A stretch of 64,000 bases of DNA from Gamsiella multidivaricata (Eukaryota; Mortierellomycota; Mortierellomycetes; Mortierellales; Mortierellaceae). The DNA is taken from assembly GCF_025024155.1 (NCBI RefSeq), contig NW_026251796.1:62001-126000 (forward strand), read 5' to 3'. Under the pieces are notes generated by a model, which ran no database searches, had not been told where the DNA came from, and was given only the letters and a program-made list of their open reading frames with translations. Positions 45,100 through 55,792 of the stretch are shown here, piece after piece (position 1 is the first letter of the stretch; each line of letters opens with the position of its first letter). The position numbers and the translations under genes are program-made.

Positions 45100-47177
45100 G
45101 AGGAGTTAAAAGGAGCGTGCTGTGAATTGTCAAGTCAAGAAAACTAAATAGAAACTAGCGGTATATGGTGACGAAGGTGTTGAAACGAAGCGTGAGGGAA
45201 GGACGAATGGAGAGAAGGGTTGAAGAAGAGAGGAACAGCAAAACGAACTGGTTAAGAACTCAAGGAAGATAAAATGGCACGGCAATATTCACTCAACTTA
45301 AGAAATCATAAAGGGGCGGAAGGGGGAGAGGACAAGGATCAGAGAAATACGATGGTGTGCACTGCCCGATAGGAGACATAACATGCACATGGTATATAGT
45401 ATCCTAGCAAAAGGAATAAAATGTGTGGAAAACATAGTGTAGCCACCATGGGACGGAGCCGTGGGACAATGGGACACATAAGGGTAGGTGACAATAGTCA
45501 GTCGAACCATCATCGGTTATCATTAAGTGCCGGCGGTGCAGGAGATGCACCTTGGAGGTTTAGATGCTTCGGATTACACTAGGACAATGGAGACCGCGCG
45601 AGACGTTATAGTATTGCATTTTTTCTGGCCGATACCTTTGAAAATAGGTCCTGTTTTATCCGCAGTGCCAAATACTAACATGAAGGAGAACCACCGCAAG
45701 TTACGCGCCTGGATCGTCATCTCTGAAGCACTGTGCCTTTGAGAGGCCGTCTTTAGAATGGCTAAAGGAAGAACGGATCAGCCCTTACATAATCTCCCTG
45801 TCCCTTTTGAGCATCGGTGGTGACCTTGGCATGTATAACCGCAGCGCATAAAAAAATGATATGGCTTATGATATTAGGGACTGGAAAGCAACATGCGACG
45901 TACAAAAAAGTAGCAAGGAGACAGACTCATTGACCGAAGGACATAGGAACGTAGGGCATTAAGTACATAGGAGCGCAGTAGAGGTACTATAAATGGCTTC
46001 CTTGTCTCCAATGTCCACGGAAAGCACTAAGGCAGGACAAAGGACAAACGTTTACCAAGATTGTCTACAATGTCGTCGTCTGACAGCATGTACTACCAAC
46101 GACACTTACACAAAACCATTAATGGTTACAAACGTATCCTCTCCTCCACATGTTCGTGCGAGTGGGCACCAGGGCTGCAGCTTGAGAGCATTTTCAATCT
46201 GCAGCCCATCGTCCATCCCGCAGCAGCAATTAATGTCTAGAAAATCCACCAAGCAGGGCAGTTCATCTCTAGTAACAAATACTTTAGTCCTCAGGAAGCA
46301 CACATGGTCCAGCACTTGGATGTACGATAGCCAGGCACCCACAACAAGCCCGCGGGATTAAAAAAAGGGAGCATGTCCGTTTCGGCAAAAGGGTTGACCT
46401 AAAATGTTACTTTTAGAGCAAGCGGTTGAAGAGCAGCTGTGTCCAAATACGCCAGAACGCCCGGAAACGGACTACACTTGTCATTAAAACAGGTTGTTGG
46501 ACTTTTAACGCAGACAATTTAGAGCCAAAAAAAAAAAAAAAAAAAAAAAAAAGCGCTGATACTTGATCAATCGTAGCTCGCCTATGCCGATGGTCTAGTG
46601 TAAGCATGGCACATACAAACTACATGTGCAATTAAAAAATGAAAGCACGCCACCATTAGGGCCTAGCCGGTTCAACGACTGGGCCATCCTGCTGAACCCC
46701 CGGTAACTTGATATTGATTCTTTTTTAAGATCGGAGCTAGAGAGCATTTAAGAGAGCACAAATCGCAAGGCACTGGCAAAGGCTGTTTATGGGTGTTTAT
46801 GGGAGGCAAGAGTAACGAGGAAGACGAATCAGGAGCTGGCCAAACCCGGCTCCCAGCATTCCTGCACCATTTTTACAATCCTTTATCGCATAAGATAGGG
46901 GATTTGGATAGTGTATGCTATAGGCAGACAACCTGGAGTACAGCTACCTGCCTTGCCTGATGATGAGTAAGCTGATCCCCGTCCTTTAAATACCGGCCCT
47001 CGCCCACACCCCGTTTTTCTCTTTGTCCCTCTTTGTACCTCACTCCACGCGCACCGACTTTGGCTGCAGTACCTTAAATCCCTCCCCTCCCCTCCCCTCG
47101 ACCCGTCTTCACCACCAGGCACGCTCTTCTACAAGCCCTTCTCCATCTTCTACCTCGATACTTTTATCACAACAAAA
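45100..47177. other. Two-kb intergenic region
   Basis: Separates the divergent coiled-coil (minus) and secreted-protein (plus) genes. It has a 26-bp A run (46527-46552) and a pyrimidine-rich leader with TTTAAATA near 46985 before the secreted-protein gene. Short ORFs (45527-45742, 45993-46361 and opposite-strand ones near 46106-46342) have no homology I recognise. No RNA gene seen. Confidence 0.5.
46527..46552 (+). repeat. Poly(A) tract, 26 bp
   Basis: Uninterrupted run of A in an intergenic region. Such tracts can be tails of retroposed sequences, but no flanking target-site duplication or element body was identified. Confidence 0.8.
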
Positions 47178-48076
47178 ATGCGTGCTACCACTCTCGTCCT
47201 GGCTTCGGCCGCTATCCTCGCCATGGGCGCACAGGCACAGATCACCGGCCAGATTGCCTCCGTTGACTCTGCCGACAACTACTGCTTCTTCTTGCCACCC
47301 ATGGTTGGAGGTGATATTGCCGCCAACGAGGACAAGGCCATTGCCTTCTGCAACAAACCCAACACCCGCGCCCCTGGTGCCAAGATCTTCCCTCCTGGCT
47401 TCGTTCTTTCTACCCACTGGGCTCAGGGTCCTGACTGGGTCCAGATCTCTGTAAGTACAATATAAAAAAAAATACGAAAGCGCGTTCATGCACTCCAGTC
47501 ATTGCGGCATTCGTTCATAACATCTTTTAATTTGTTCTCGATCGACAGGGTCAAATCGATCCCGCTCAGTACTCCCTCAACCCTTGCGATACCGGTGGAC
47601 AGTATGACATCAAGGCCCCTGTCGGCGCCACCTGCGCCGGCTTTGCCCATTTTGTCAATGTTATCGAGCCTGAGATCGGTGTCTATGGTATGAAGTGTTG
47701 CCAGCAGAAGGCCGACTGCGATGTCTCTCACTCTACTTACGGTATCAAGCGCATCTACGGCGACAAGACAGACATCACGGGCCCTCGCGCTGACGGTCCC
47801 TTGCCCCTGTCTCTCAAGTGCGTCAACGGCGCCCTCCCTGCCGGCGTCTCCACCTCTGCTCCCTCGAGTGGAAATGCTACCCCCACAACAGCCTCTGGAT
47901 CTGCCAGCACCGTCCCCACTACCAGCAGCGCCTCGACCGCCTCTCAGAAGACCACCGAACCTGAGGGCAAAGTTGAGTCTGACAGCAAGGCCGCCCCCAA
48001 TGCTGCTTCGGGCAACAATATCATGATGGCTGCTACCGCCGTCATGGCTGCTGCTGCCGGATTGTTCATGGCTTAA
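47178..48076 (+). CDS. Secreted, probably GPI-anchored cell-surface protein
   Basis: Two exons, 47178..47450 and 47549..48076, giving 266 residues. Signal peptide at 1-21 (MRATTLVLASAAILAMGAQA). The mature domain has YCFFLPPMVGGDIAANEDKA, KIFPPGFVLSTHW, CDTGGQYDIKAPVGATCAGF and CCQQKADCDVS, with paired cysteines; I recall similar secreted proteins in many Mucoromycota and Basidiomycota but know no function. From about residue 205 there is a Ser/Thr/Ala-rich, likely O-glycosylated stalk, then ASGNNIMMAATAVMAAAAGL and the C-terminus, typical of a GPI signal (small omega residues, then a hydrophobic tail). A wall or plasma-membrane location is inferred. It converges with the DUF202 gene, stops 94 bp apart. 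Confidence 0.75.
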
Positions 48077-48169
48077 GGGATCCGCTACCGCATACAAGGG
48101 ACAATAAAAAAATGAAGCGAATAAACTGCGATTGCACCAGTGCAGCAAAACAATGGATTGTATTAAATA

Positions 48170-49442
48170 CTATAGACGAGCGGTATATGCGAGAACCAAT
48201 ACAAACATGATCAACATCCCCAGGAACATGCCGACAGTAAACGTCCATGGACCCGCCTGTACGAACGGATACCTCGTCGATATCCTTCTTATGTTTCTAT
48301 TATGGAGCGCAAACACGGGCAAAGTCGTCAGTGATATAAATGACCCTCAATTTCATAACCCTCTTTTCTTTTTCTTTTTCTTTTTTTCATCCTTACCTCA
48401 GATACTTGAGCAAGCTGTAAATAGTTGCAAGACAGGCCGAGATGAAGCAAACATACCCGATGACATAAGATAGCCTATCCTTGTGCTGCCCCTTGCGCCC
48501 TTCCTGAGTATTCTCAGCCAGGGTCTCCAGTGTCAATGAACGCGTAATAAATGTAAAAGAGACCAGGCACAGCGCATTGCATGCACTCAGCCAGGCAAGG
48601 TATGTGCGTTCATTGGCTATTAATCCATCCAACAAAAAAAAAAAAGAAGGGGAGTCAATAGCCATTCTCTGGCGCAAAACCATCATCCGCTTGCTTCCTC
48701 AAGTTGGTCCCCCTTTACCGAGTCCATCCCGAGTCATGGTGTTGCTACATATCACACTTGTCAGAAAAAACCGCGACTGAGGGATACATAGGCCCGATAG
48801 ACAGTTGTCATTTTCGTCCTCGATCTCGATCTCCTCTTCCTCTTGGTCAAAGGCGGCCCCCAGATCCTGAGAAACATTTGATCCACTCCCGATACGAGCA
48901 GCTCCATGGATAGACACAGCCCGGGCTGCAGCCAGCCTTGCGCCGTACTCCAGTGCAATCTCTTCCTCGTCGATAGCGCGTGGCCCATAATCAAAGGTAT
49001 CAATATGATCTGTGATCTCCTCTTCTGGTTGGACAGCAAGGCAACTCCTGGCCCTCACCCGGAGTGGCCGAGGAGTGAGCGATTGTGAAAGGGCCGGCGA
49101 AGAAACAGATCGCACTCGGCAAGATATTGGCGGAGACATGCATCGAGACATGTTAAGGTCGAGACAGCGGTCGGCGTCCGCTTGCTGTTGTTGGTGGTTG
49201 AAGATGTCCTGGTGGTATTGGAGATAGTGTTTATGGCGTGCGATGGCATCATCGTCATTCGAAATTCTAGTATCCGTCTGAGAGCTGAGCGTAGAGTTGG
49301 CATCCATTGAGGGCTCCAGCCAGTTATTCGGTGCTTCCATGGCGAGATGGGTGGTCGGGGGATTTGTTAGCTGTGAACTCGATATCTCTGTCGTTCGTTG
49401 CTGTTGTGCTGGTGGTGATAGGGATGGGTTATTGACGGCCAT
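48170..49442 (-). CDS. DUF202/Vtc1-like three-helix membrane protein with long N-terminal extension
   Basis: Three exons: 49442..48719, 48616..48397 and 48296..48170, giving 356 residues. ATG 49442 (MAVNNPSLSP) is the first ATG; the frame is open for 58 codons further upstream without ATG, so an upstream exon is possible. Residues 1-240 are disordered, with Gln and acidic runs (QEEEEIEIEDENDN). Exon joining gives LANERTYLAWLSACNALCLV, the DUF202 motif (N-E-R-T-(F/Y)-L-(A/S)-W), then helix LSYVIGYVCFISACLATIYS and helix WTFTVGMFLGMLIMFVLVLA. DUF202 occurs in Vtc1, a subunit of the vacuolar polyphosphate polymerase/transporter, and in other small membrane proteins. A vacuolar or endomembrane place is likely; whether it joins the VTC complex is unknown. 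Vtc1 itself is much shorter (about 130 residues). Confidence 0.75.
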
Positions 49443-52400
49443 GATGTAGTAGATCTCTGATTGCTTTAATCCTTTCTCGCCTTTGTTGTATCTTGACCAA
49501 GGTTGAACAGCTGTTAATGTCCACTCTGCTGATCCAGACGGGGAGCTAAAAGATTGATTGTTCTTTGTCGACGAGGACTCTTCGCGGTGGACAGGAGGAT
49601 AGGGGTCTGCCTTCAAGGGCTCTTTGAGGAGTGTTCACAATTTTTCCAAAATGACGGCAGTCAACAGCAGAAGAGTTTAGCTGGACGTTTATAATAATCG
49701 AATGAGATGGAATGAATGTCTAAGAAAGAAGATGAATGAAGCTCGCCTGATGGTGATGAGGGAGCTGAGAAGCGATGTTGATGCACTACCAGGGCGTCGA
49801 TACATATGATTTGAGTCCGATCCAGGAGATCCTTTATTCCTCTCCACAGACAGTAAGGTTTTGTCCCGGCGCCAATACAGAAAAAAAAAAAAAAAGAAAG
49901 AAAAGGATGTTGTGGTCTAGGACTCAATGTTATTCCTTGCAGAGTCACTTCATCTTACTGCAATCATCGCTGTTGGGTCGAATACTGCGGTTGATGGGTG
50001 CCGCCGAGTTCAAGTGAACGAGTGTGATAGGTAGCTCGGTCATGTAGTTGCACCGAGACCTTGAATAGGCAATCGTTCTGGGTATTTTTACCAGCATCAG
50101 GCCGTTCAAATGTAAAGAAGATATCTTGTTGCAGCAGTGGAATGGAGTACTTCTCTCGCCATAGTCCTCCGCGTTTCAACAGCCATGACCTATTCTGATG
50201 GTACCCGTTGGGTCGTCATTGACCTTTACTGAATCATGTACAGGGACAAAAGGGACATAATTGCTACTCTGGGCATCTCAGCGATAGCCACAAGAAATGG
50301 GCACACATTTTATGCTCACGATTCTCTGTCCTTCTCAGTCTTGACATATTTCTAACATTAACACTATTTGTTATAATTTTGTTTAGCAAGCAAGGGCACG
50401 TATCCAAAAATGTCGCTCGCAACCTTCGCGACGTCGATCTTGAATAGGGTCAAGAGGTATACGATCTTGTGCGCAAGTACATCGTAGAGCGTTTTAATTT
50501 ATTGCTTGAGAATCTACAAGCGGTTATTCGGACAAGTTTCTTAATATAATGAACATAACCGGGTCCATCCTTTATGGAGCCGTCCATGAACGACCAGGCC
50601 AAAGTTGCGGAGAAAATCTAGACAGTCGCCTTGTCTTAGCTCTACAATAAGACGGCTATTAGTACTCCAGCCGAAACTATGTAAGGAGATCCTGTTTGCA
50701 GATTAGTCTCCGACCCCCGCATCGTGGCATCTCGTTTTATGAAGTGCGTTGCATAGACCACTTTGTGGAGAAAGTCCGTAGGATCGTGCGACCCGCCTTC
50801 CTCGCAGCCATTTAAAAAAAAAACTCCGATCAGAGCAGAAACTTTGGCGCCAGACTAGGTGTCTGTGGTGATTGAGAATTCGTGGTGTGAACTGGCGGAT
50901 ACAAGCGCATGCTGTCATATAGAAGGAGCCTAAAATGAGGGCTCTTCACCAGAGAACTTAGAACTTCATATTAAACGGAACGATGTATCCATTCTGCTCT
51001 CTGCGATCAAGTCCACCTTTCCTCTCCTTTCCTTCAGCACCGTGTGTTTTGACACGGCATTCAAATGACCTACCTACGCTTCCCCCTGTTACTCCCCACG
51101 CATTAATATCACCTCAAAGGTCAAATTCATGCGCGACACTCCACAATTTATATAGCCATTGACCATTATACACGGTTGGAATGAGCACATCATCGCCTTG
51201 ATGGTCTGTCAACACCTATAAAGAGCCTGTGAATGCTCATGGATAAGGAAGTACCAGCGCGATCCCATCGGTAACACAGAAAATCAGAGTAGAGTAGTCC
51301 CAATCGTCTATGAAGGTGAACATGAATAAGGCAAGTTATTTCTATCTGTGCAAGTTGAGGATGGGTTTGCTCCGCTTATGATATGTACATCCATGTTCTC
51401 TGTCGGCTCACCTGGTGAAAAACTGAACAGTCAAGATTATGGTATGTGCTTGGTCAATGAGGCTGCAATTTGCGTGCCGCTTTTTATTTGGCTGTAAAGG
51501 CTGCCATTGATCATCGATAGGAACAGTCCGCGATGGTTAGGATTAAGTTGTAAATATGCATTTGAATGTAACATTTCCATAAAATATTCGCAAGGCGCGC
51601 TCCGGCTGAGAAGGCGAACCATGATATAGAGGAAAAGGTTAATCTGACGGATACCAAGCATGAATACCATATTGGGGAAACGATGGTTCCAATTCAAGTT
51701 GTGGGTCTCTTTCAGTTGCCTTTTTATGACTCATTGTAATGCACATATGTCGATACATATTCTTGCCTCTATCTGTCTTAGTTACACTACCTTGGATAAA
51801 GGTTAGCCCAGTTCACCTCGAGTAAGGAGAGTGCGATCGTACTCCAAGCGATTATCAATCACTACCTAGTTAAACAAGGATAGAGATGAACACGACGCGC
51901 AACAAAATTTTATCCGCGTGGAGTAGGACTCTGCCAAGGCTATGGAATATTATCTCAGGACAAGCAAAGGCCAGCAAGACTCTGGTAATATTGCGGAGAA
52001 GCAGAAGTGGAGCGTCAGTAATAGTGAAAGGTATAAGGTGGATCACAGCTGCTGCTTATTACTGTGGTTGTGTACTGCGCTTAACACTATAGACAACATA
52101 GATCTTCTTCTCACTACCTTGTCTTCTTTTATCAGCGAGGTAGAAATGTAAAGAAGACTAGAAAACTTGAAGAGGGCCTCCAATTATTACCCTACATATA
52201 GTTAATTCAAATGAACCGTTAGGATCTGTCTCATCGACATATTCCTAAAGAGCTGTACATACTTTTCAAGTCCACTAAACCGGCTGAATTCAAGCGACCA
52301 TCAAAGACAGGGCGGCAGGTAATGGTCACAAGTCTGGTATACATACTGAGTCCGCGGCACCTAGCCTTGACAACCGATTTGCGACCTGTATATTGAGGTT

Positions 52401-53231
52401 AAGTCCTAAAACGCCATGTATCGGAAGAGGCTCTTTCTTCATGGCCGCTGAAAACAGCTTACTTGCATGAAGCATGGGATCGGATGAATGGCCACATGCG
52501 GTGCACCTGTGCCATTCTTAGTGGTGATGCAGTTCGAAGAGGCTACACAGCTATTCCAGATCGATTTAAGGCACAGGGATTTATCTCTGTTGATATGTGA
52601 TGTCCTATTACTACAAATGCAAGTGCCAACAGCATTAAAAAAATAAAAAAGCGTTCTAGTCTTCTTTCTCCAGCTTTCCTAGGTTTAACTTGGATGAGCC
52701 CATTAGTGGCCAAGGTAGGCGGTGTAAGCAAAGGTGCAATAAAACCACAAGCAGCTATCCAATCGAATGCCAAGAAATGACACAGTGCTGTGTTGCTTAT
52801 TATGTGCCAGATTGGAGCCCTTATAAGGCACACTTTCGTTGATACCATCAAGGAATGAACGTTTCGATGTAATCCATTCGAATAAAAACTGAAAACACCA
52901 TCAATTACGGCCATTTGTTGAGGAGTGAATCCCAATGCCGCCATGGTTGGGTGAAGATATTTGCTTGAAACATCTTTTCGCGCCACCAATTTTGTTTTGT
53001 TTTGTGGTACATTGTATGGATCCCCGGTTATGCAGCATTGTTCTTTGGCAAAGGAGGACCGCAGACACACAAGTTTCGCAATGCTCCTTACCTCATACCC
53101 TTTTTTCTTTCTTCATTTTAGACGAAGCACATTCCACAGCGCCTTTTGTTCGCCAACATCGTCAACTTGTATCAATTAGTCACTCTATCAAACTACACCA
53201 AAAATCCGTATCCTTAATCTAATCAACCGCC
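49443..53231. other. Gene-poor 3.8-kb region
   Basis: Apart from a weak small membrane-protein ORF (52944-52543) I see no supportable gene. ORFs are short (60-86 codons), lack ATG or have no recognisable motif; a few (50179-49964 minus, 51697-51437 minus) read like protein fragments but cannot be assigned. No terminal repeats, tRNA or rRNA were recognised. Poly(A)-rich spots occur near 49881-49895. Confidence 0.5.
52543..52944 (-). CDS. Hypothetical small membrane protein
   Basis: ORF of 133 residues from ATG 52944 (MAALGFTPQQMAVIDGVFSF). It has a hydrophobic stretch near the middle (LAFDWIAACGFIAPLLTPP) and a helix near the end (FFIFLMLLALAFVVIGHHI), separated by a basic segment. It diverges from the secreted eight-cysteine gene. 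No family recognised and no codon evidence strong enough to be sure it is expressed. Confidence 0.3.
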   Translation of the reverse strand: MAALGFTPQQMAVIDGVFSFYSNGLHRNVHSLMVSTKVCLIRAPIWHIISNTALCHFLAFDWIAACGFIAPLLTPPTLATNGLIQVKPRKAGERRLERFFIFLMLLALAFVVIGHHISTEINPCALNRSGIAV

Positions 53232-54074
53232 ATGAAGACATTCTTCATGTTCACAGCCATTGCTGTAGCTGCATCGACAGCATCGGCTTATATCTGCCCA
53301 TCCTCGCAGGATGCCGCCTTCTCTTGCAGCCAGCTCAATGTGTTTCCCTGTAAGATTTCGTGCATTTCCTGAAGCAAGCTAGATTGCGAGCAAATCGAAC
53401 TTTACGCCTCCGCTACTGCCATCCATATTTCTGTAATAAGTGGTTTGCCACAACCCTGAGCTGAACAAAGAGGCATGCAACGAAAAGCAGTGTAATCGGC
53501 CTTACATTGACAACTATGCCGCATGCCGGTGCCACCGTAACTACTCCCAGTTCTATAGGGTACGGTGCGAGATCAGTTTGATATAAGTCGTATTGGAATT
53601 CTATTGCACCCTCTGACAGGAACTCGATTCGCCCAATATTAGAGCTCCAAAAATGTGGAAGGTCTAATCAACCGTTGCAATGGAGGGTTTGTCAATCCCT
53701 ATGGTGACCCTTCCTAATATAGACCCAGTCATGGAGCTGCAGTGTTCACCGCTACTGTTACTAGTGCTTCTGCCATACGCGTCTACGACGGCGCGCCTTA
53801 TTTTGACAGCCAGGCTGGTGTTGTTCTCGGCACTACTAGGGTTGCAGGTGCTCCTAATACCATAAGCGGTGTCTCAACGTCCGCTGGTCCCGGTGTCACG
53901 AATGCACCTGGCTCATCCTCAAACGCCCCCACAAGCGCGACAGCCGAGCCCCTTCCTATTACAACGCAAAGTCACCACATCTTGAGAGGTGCTATCGCCG
54001 GTATTGTTTTCGGAATATTGGCTACAGCCTTCTTGGGGCACTGCTGGGATTCTGCTGGGGTTCTGCTGGCGTGA
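53232..54074 (+). CDS. Eight-cysteine secreted/type I membrane protein, C-terminus possibly frameshifted
   Basis: Proposed exons 53232..53349, 53441..53559, 53643..about 53686, and about 53729..54074. Signal peptide MKTFFMFTAIAVAASTASA; mature N-terminal domain with eight Cys over about 75 residues (YICPSSQ, FSCSQ, LVCHNPELNKEACNEKQC, YAACRCHRN, INRCNGG). Then a Ser/Thr/Pro/Ala stalk and a hydrophobic helix ILRGAIAGIVFGILATAFLG. The cysteine spacing includes CxC as in CFEM domains but does not fit that consensus well. The last intron would be only about 40 bp, so its borders are uncertain. After the helix the frame closes quickly, whereas another frame continues with RDKHADHVPPSTTIHIPHGP and on to about 54220, like a cytoplasmic tail; a one-base indel or unseen intron is suspected. 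Cell-surface role inferred. Confidence 0.5.
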
Positions 54075-54493
54075 CAAACATGCGGATCATGTCCCACCCT
54101 CGACGACGATCCATATTCCACATGGCCCGACCCGTACGACAGTGAGCGAGAAGATAGAGCCGGTGGTCACCAGAGGCGGTTCTGGTGGCCAGCGCTATTA
54201 TGTGGGTGGGTTATGTGAGCGACAACCATGGTTTCAACACTCAGCCCCGTCATTAAAGAAACAAGCATTGGAACAAAAAAAAAAAAAAAAGACATCTATT
54301 TTATTCTTCGCTGGCTACAACGGCTATTTTGTAGATGTGAGCGACTGAGCACAAATAAATATCGACACGACTTTGGCGCGTTCGCTTTCCGATCATTATC
54401 ATCACCTGATACAGGGACAAAAAGAGTTCATCCCTCCACTACACCATCACCAACAGTTCACCATTCACCTTTGAAGCCGCAGCAGAATCGAAT
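54075..54493. other. Spacer holding a probable displaced tail of the preceding gene and the BET3 promoter
   Basis: The first 150 bp read as an open frame in another phase that fits a cytoplasmic tail for the preceding membrane protein (see its entry). An A run lies at 54275-54290. The remainder is upstream sequence of BET3. Confidence 0.4.
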
Positions 54494-55618
54494 ATGGCCA
54501 AGCAGTACAAGACCATCGGAGATGAAATCTGGAAGAACAAAGTCGAGAAGATTGTAAGTGCAAGTCTTCCATCACTTACTCCTCTTCTCAGCACGAGATG
54601 ATGCCAAAAGCACGTTAATTGGATAGAACAAGGGAAATATAGACGCTGGTAGCTACAACTATTCTCACTGGACTCAGGACAGCAGCAATCAATCGCTTGG
54701 AGGAACTTCAGGATATTCTTTACCAACACCAGTGACTAACAGTATCATTCTCCCCCTTCTGTCCGTTGTTGACCACGGCTAGAATGCTGAGCTCTTCACG
54801 TTAACATATGGCTCCATTGTAGCCCAACTGGTCAAGGACTACGAGGATTTCACAGAGGTTAACAAGCAGCTGGAGAAGATGTAAGACACCGCCATGAGAG
54901 TTTTTCATCGTCGTATATGTGCACCAGCTTGAGGACTAGTCTTTTCTCATATTCATTCCCTCGGGATTGTCCGATACTAATTCTCTTTACGATACCAAGG
55001 ACTCACCCTTTATTTATTTATCATTTGAATATAGGGGATACAATATCGGAACACGTTTGATTGAAGACTTTCTTGCGCGGTCTGGTGTGGGCAGATGTCA
55101 GGACTTTCGAGAGACTGCTGAGATGATCTCCAAGGTTGGATTCAAGATGTTCTTGAACATCACACCACAAGTGACCAATATCTCTGCGGATGGAAAGGAG
55201 TTTTCGTTGGTGCTGGATGAGAACCCCTTGGCAGAATGCGTTGAACTTCCAGATCAGGCCATCGTGGACGAGCTTTGGTACTCAAACATTCTTTGTGGCG
55301 TCCTTCGAGGCTCCTTGGAAATGGTAAGCTGACTTTGAGCTGTACATGAAAACACTGAGAGGCCGATTTTCACTTCAAAGGCGATATCTTCAACCCATTC
55401 GTAATGATGAGCAAGGATAGGGATAAGGACAAGGAGAAGGAATTATTACAGATAGCTGGGTAACTGACCATGGCTCTTCCTTCGATATATGAAAATAGGT
55501 TCAAATGCAGGTGGATGCCTTCTTCGTGACGGACACGCTTCGGGGAGACGATATGACTGAGATTCGCGTAAAACTGATCCGCTATTTGGAAGAGGAAGTC
55601 CCTGCTGGAGAGGATTAG
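54494..55618 (+). CDS. BET3: TRAPP complex subunit Bet3 (TRAPPC3)
   Basis: Four exons: 54494..54553, 54783..54880, 55035..55323 and 55499..55618, giving 188 residues. Bet3 is a core subunit of the TRAPP tethering/Rab-exchange complexes at ER-to-Golgi membranes. Signatures: [40 protein letters not shown] followed by [12 protein letters not shown], whose Cys is the conserved site that is palmitoylated in the family; [17 protein letters not shown] and [20 protein letters not shown]. Length and gapless similarity over the whole protein support an intact gene. Its role pairs functionally with the Gea/GBF1 gene of this window, but they are 30 kb apart. Confidence 0.93.
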
Positions 55619-55792
55619 CATAGAGGAAGTTCAATAAAGCCGGTGCGCAAACATTCTGAATCTATCGACACATGTGATGAAAACAAAAAAGCCACTTCAG
55701 CTTCAAAGAAAAAAAAAAAAAGAAAAAGGCTACAGCAGCACCTCATTCCTCACCGCCCTATTCCCCACTCTCCTCACATCTTCCCGCCCATA

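Noticed and set aside
45993..46361. 122-codon plus-strand ORF and its antisense counterpart
   Set aside because: No homology; the antisense frame starts with GTG. Not enough to call a gene.
49443..49616. Start of the DUF202 gene at 49616
   Set aside because: That codon is TTG; the first ATG is at 49442, though an upstream coding exon cannot be excluded.
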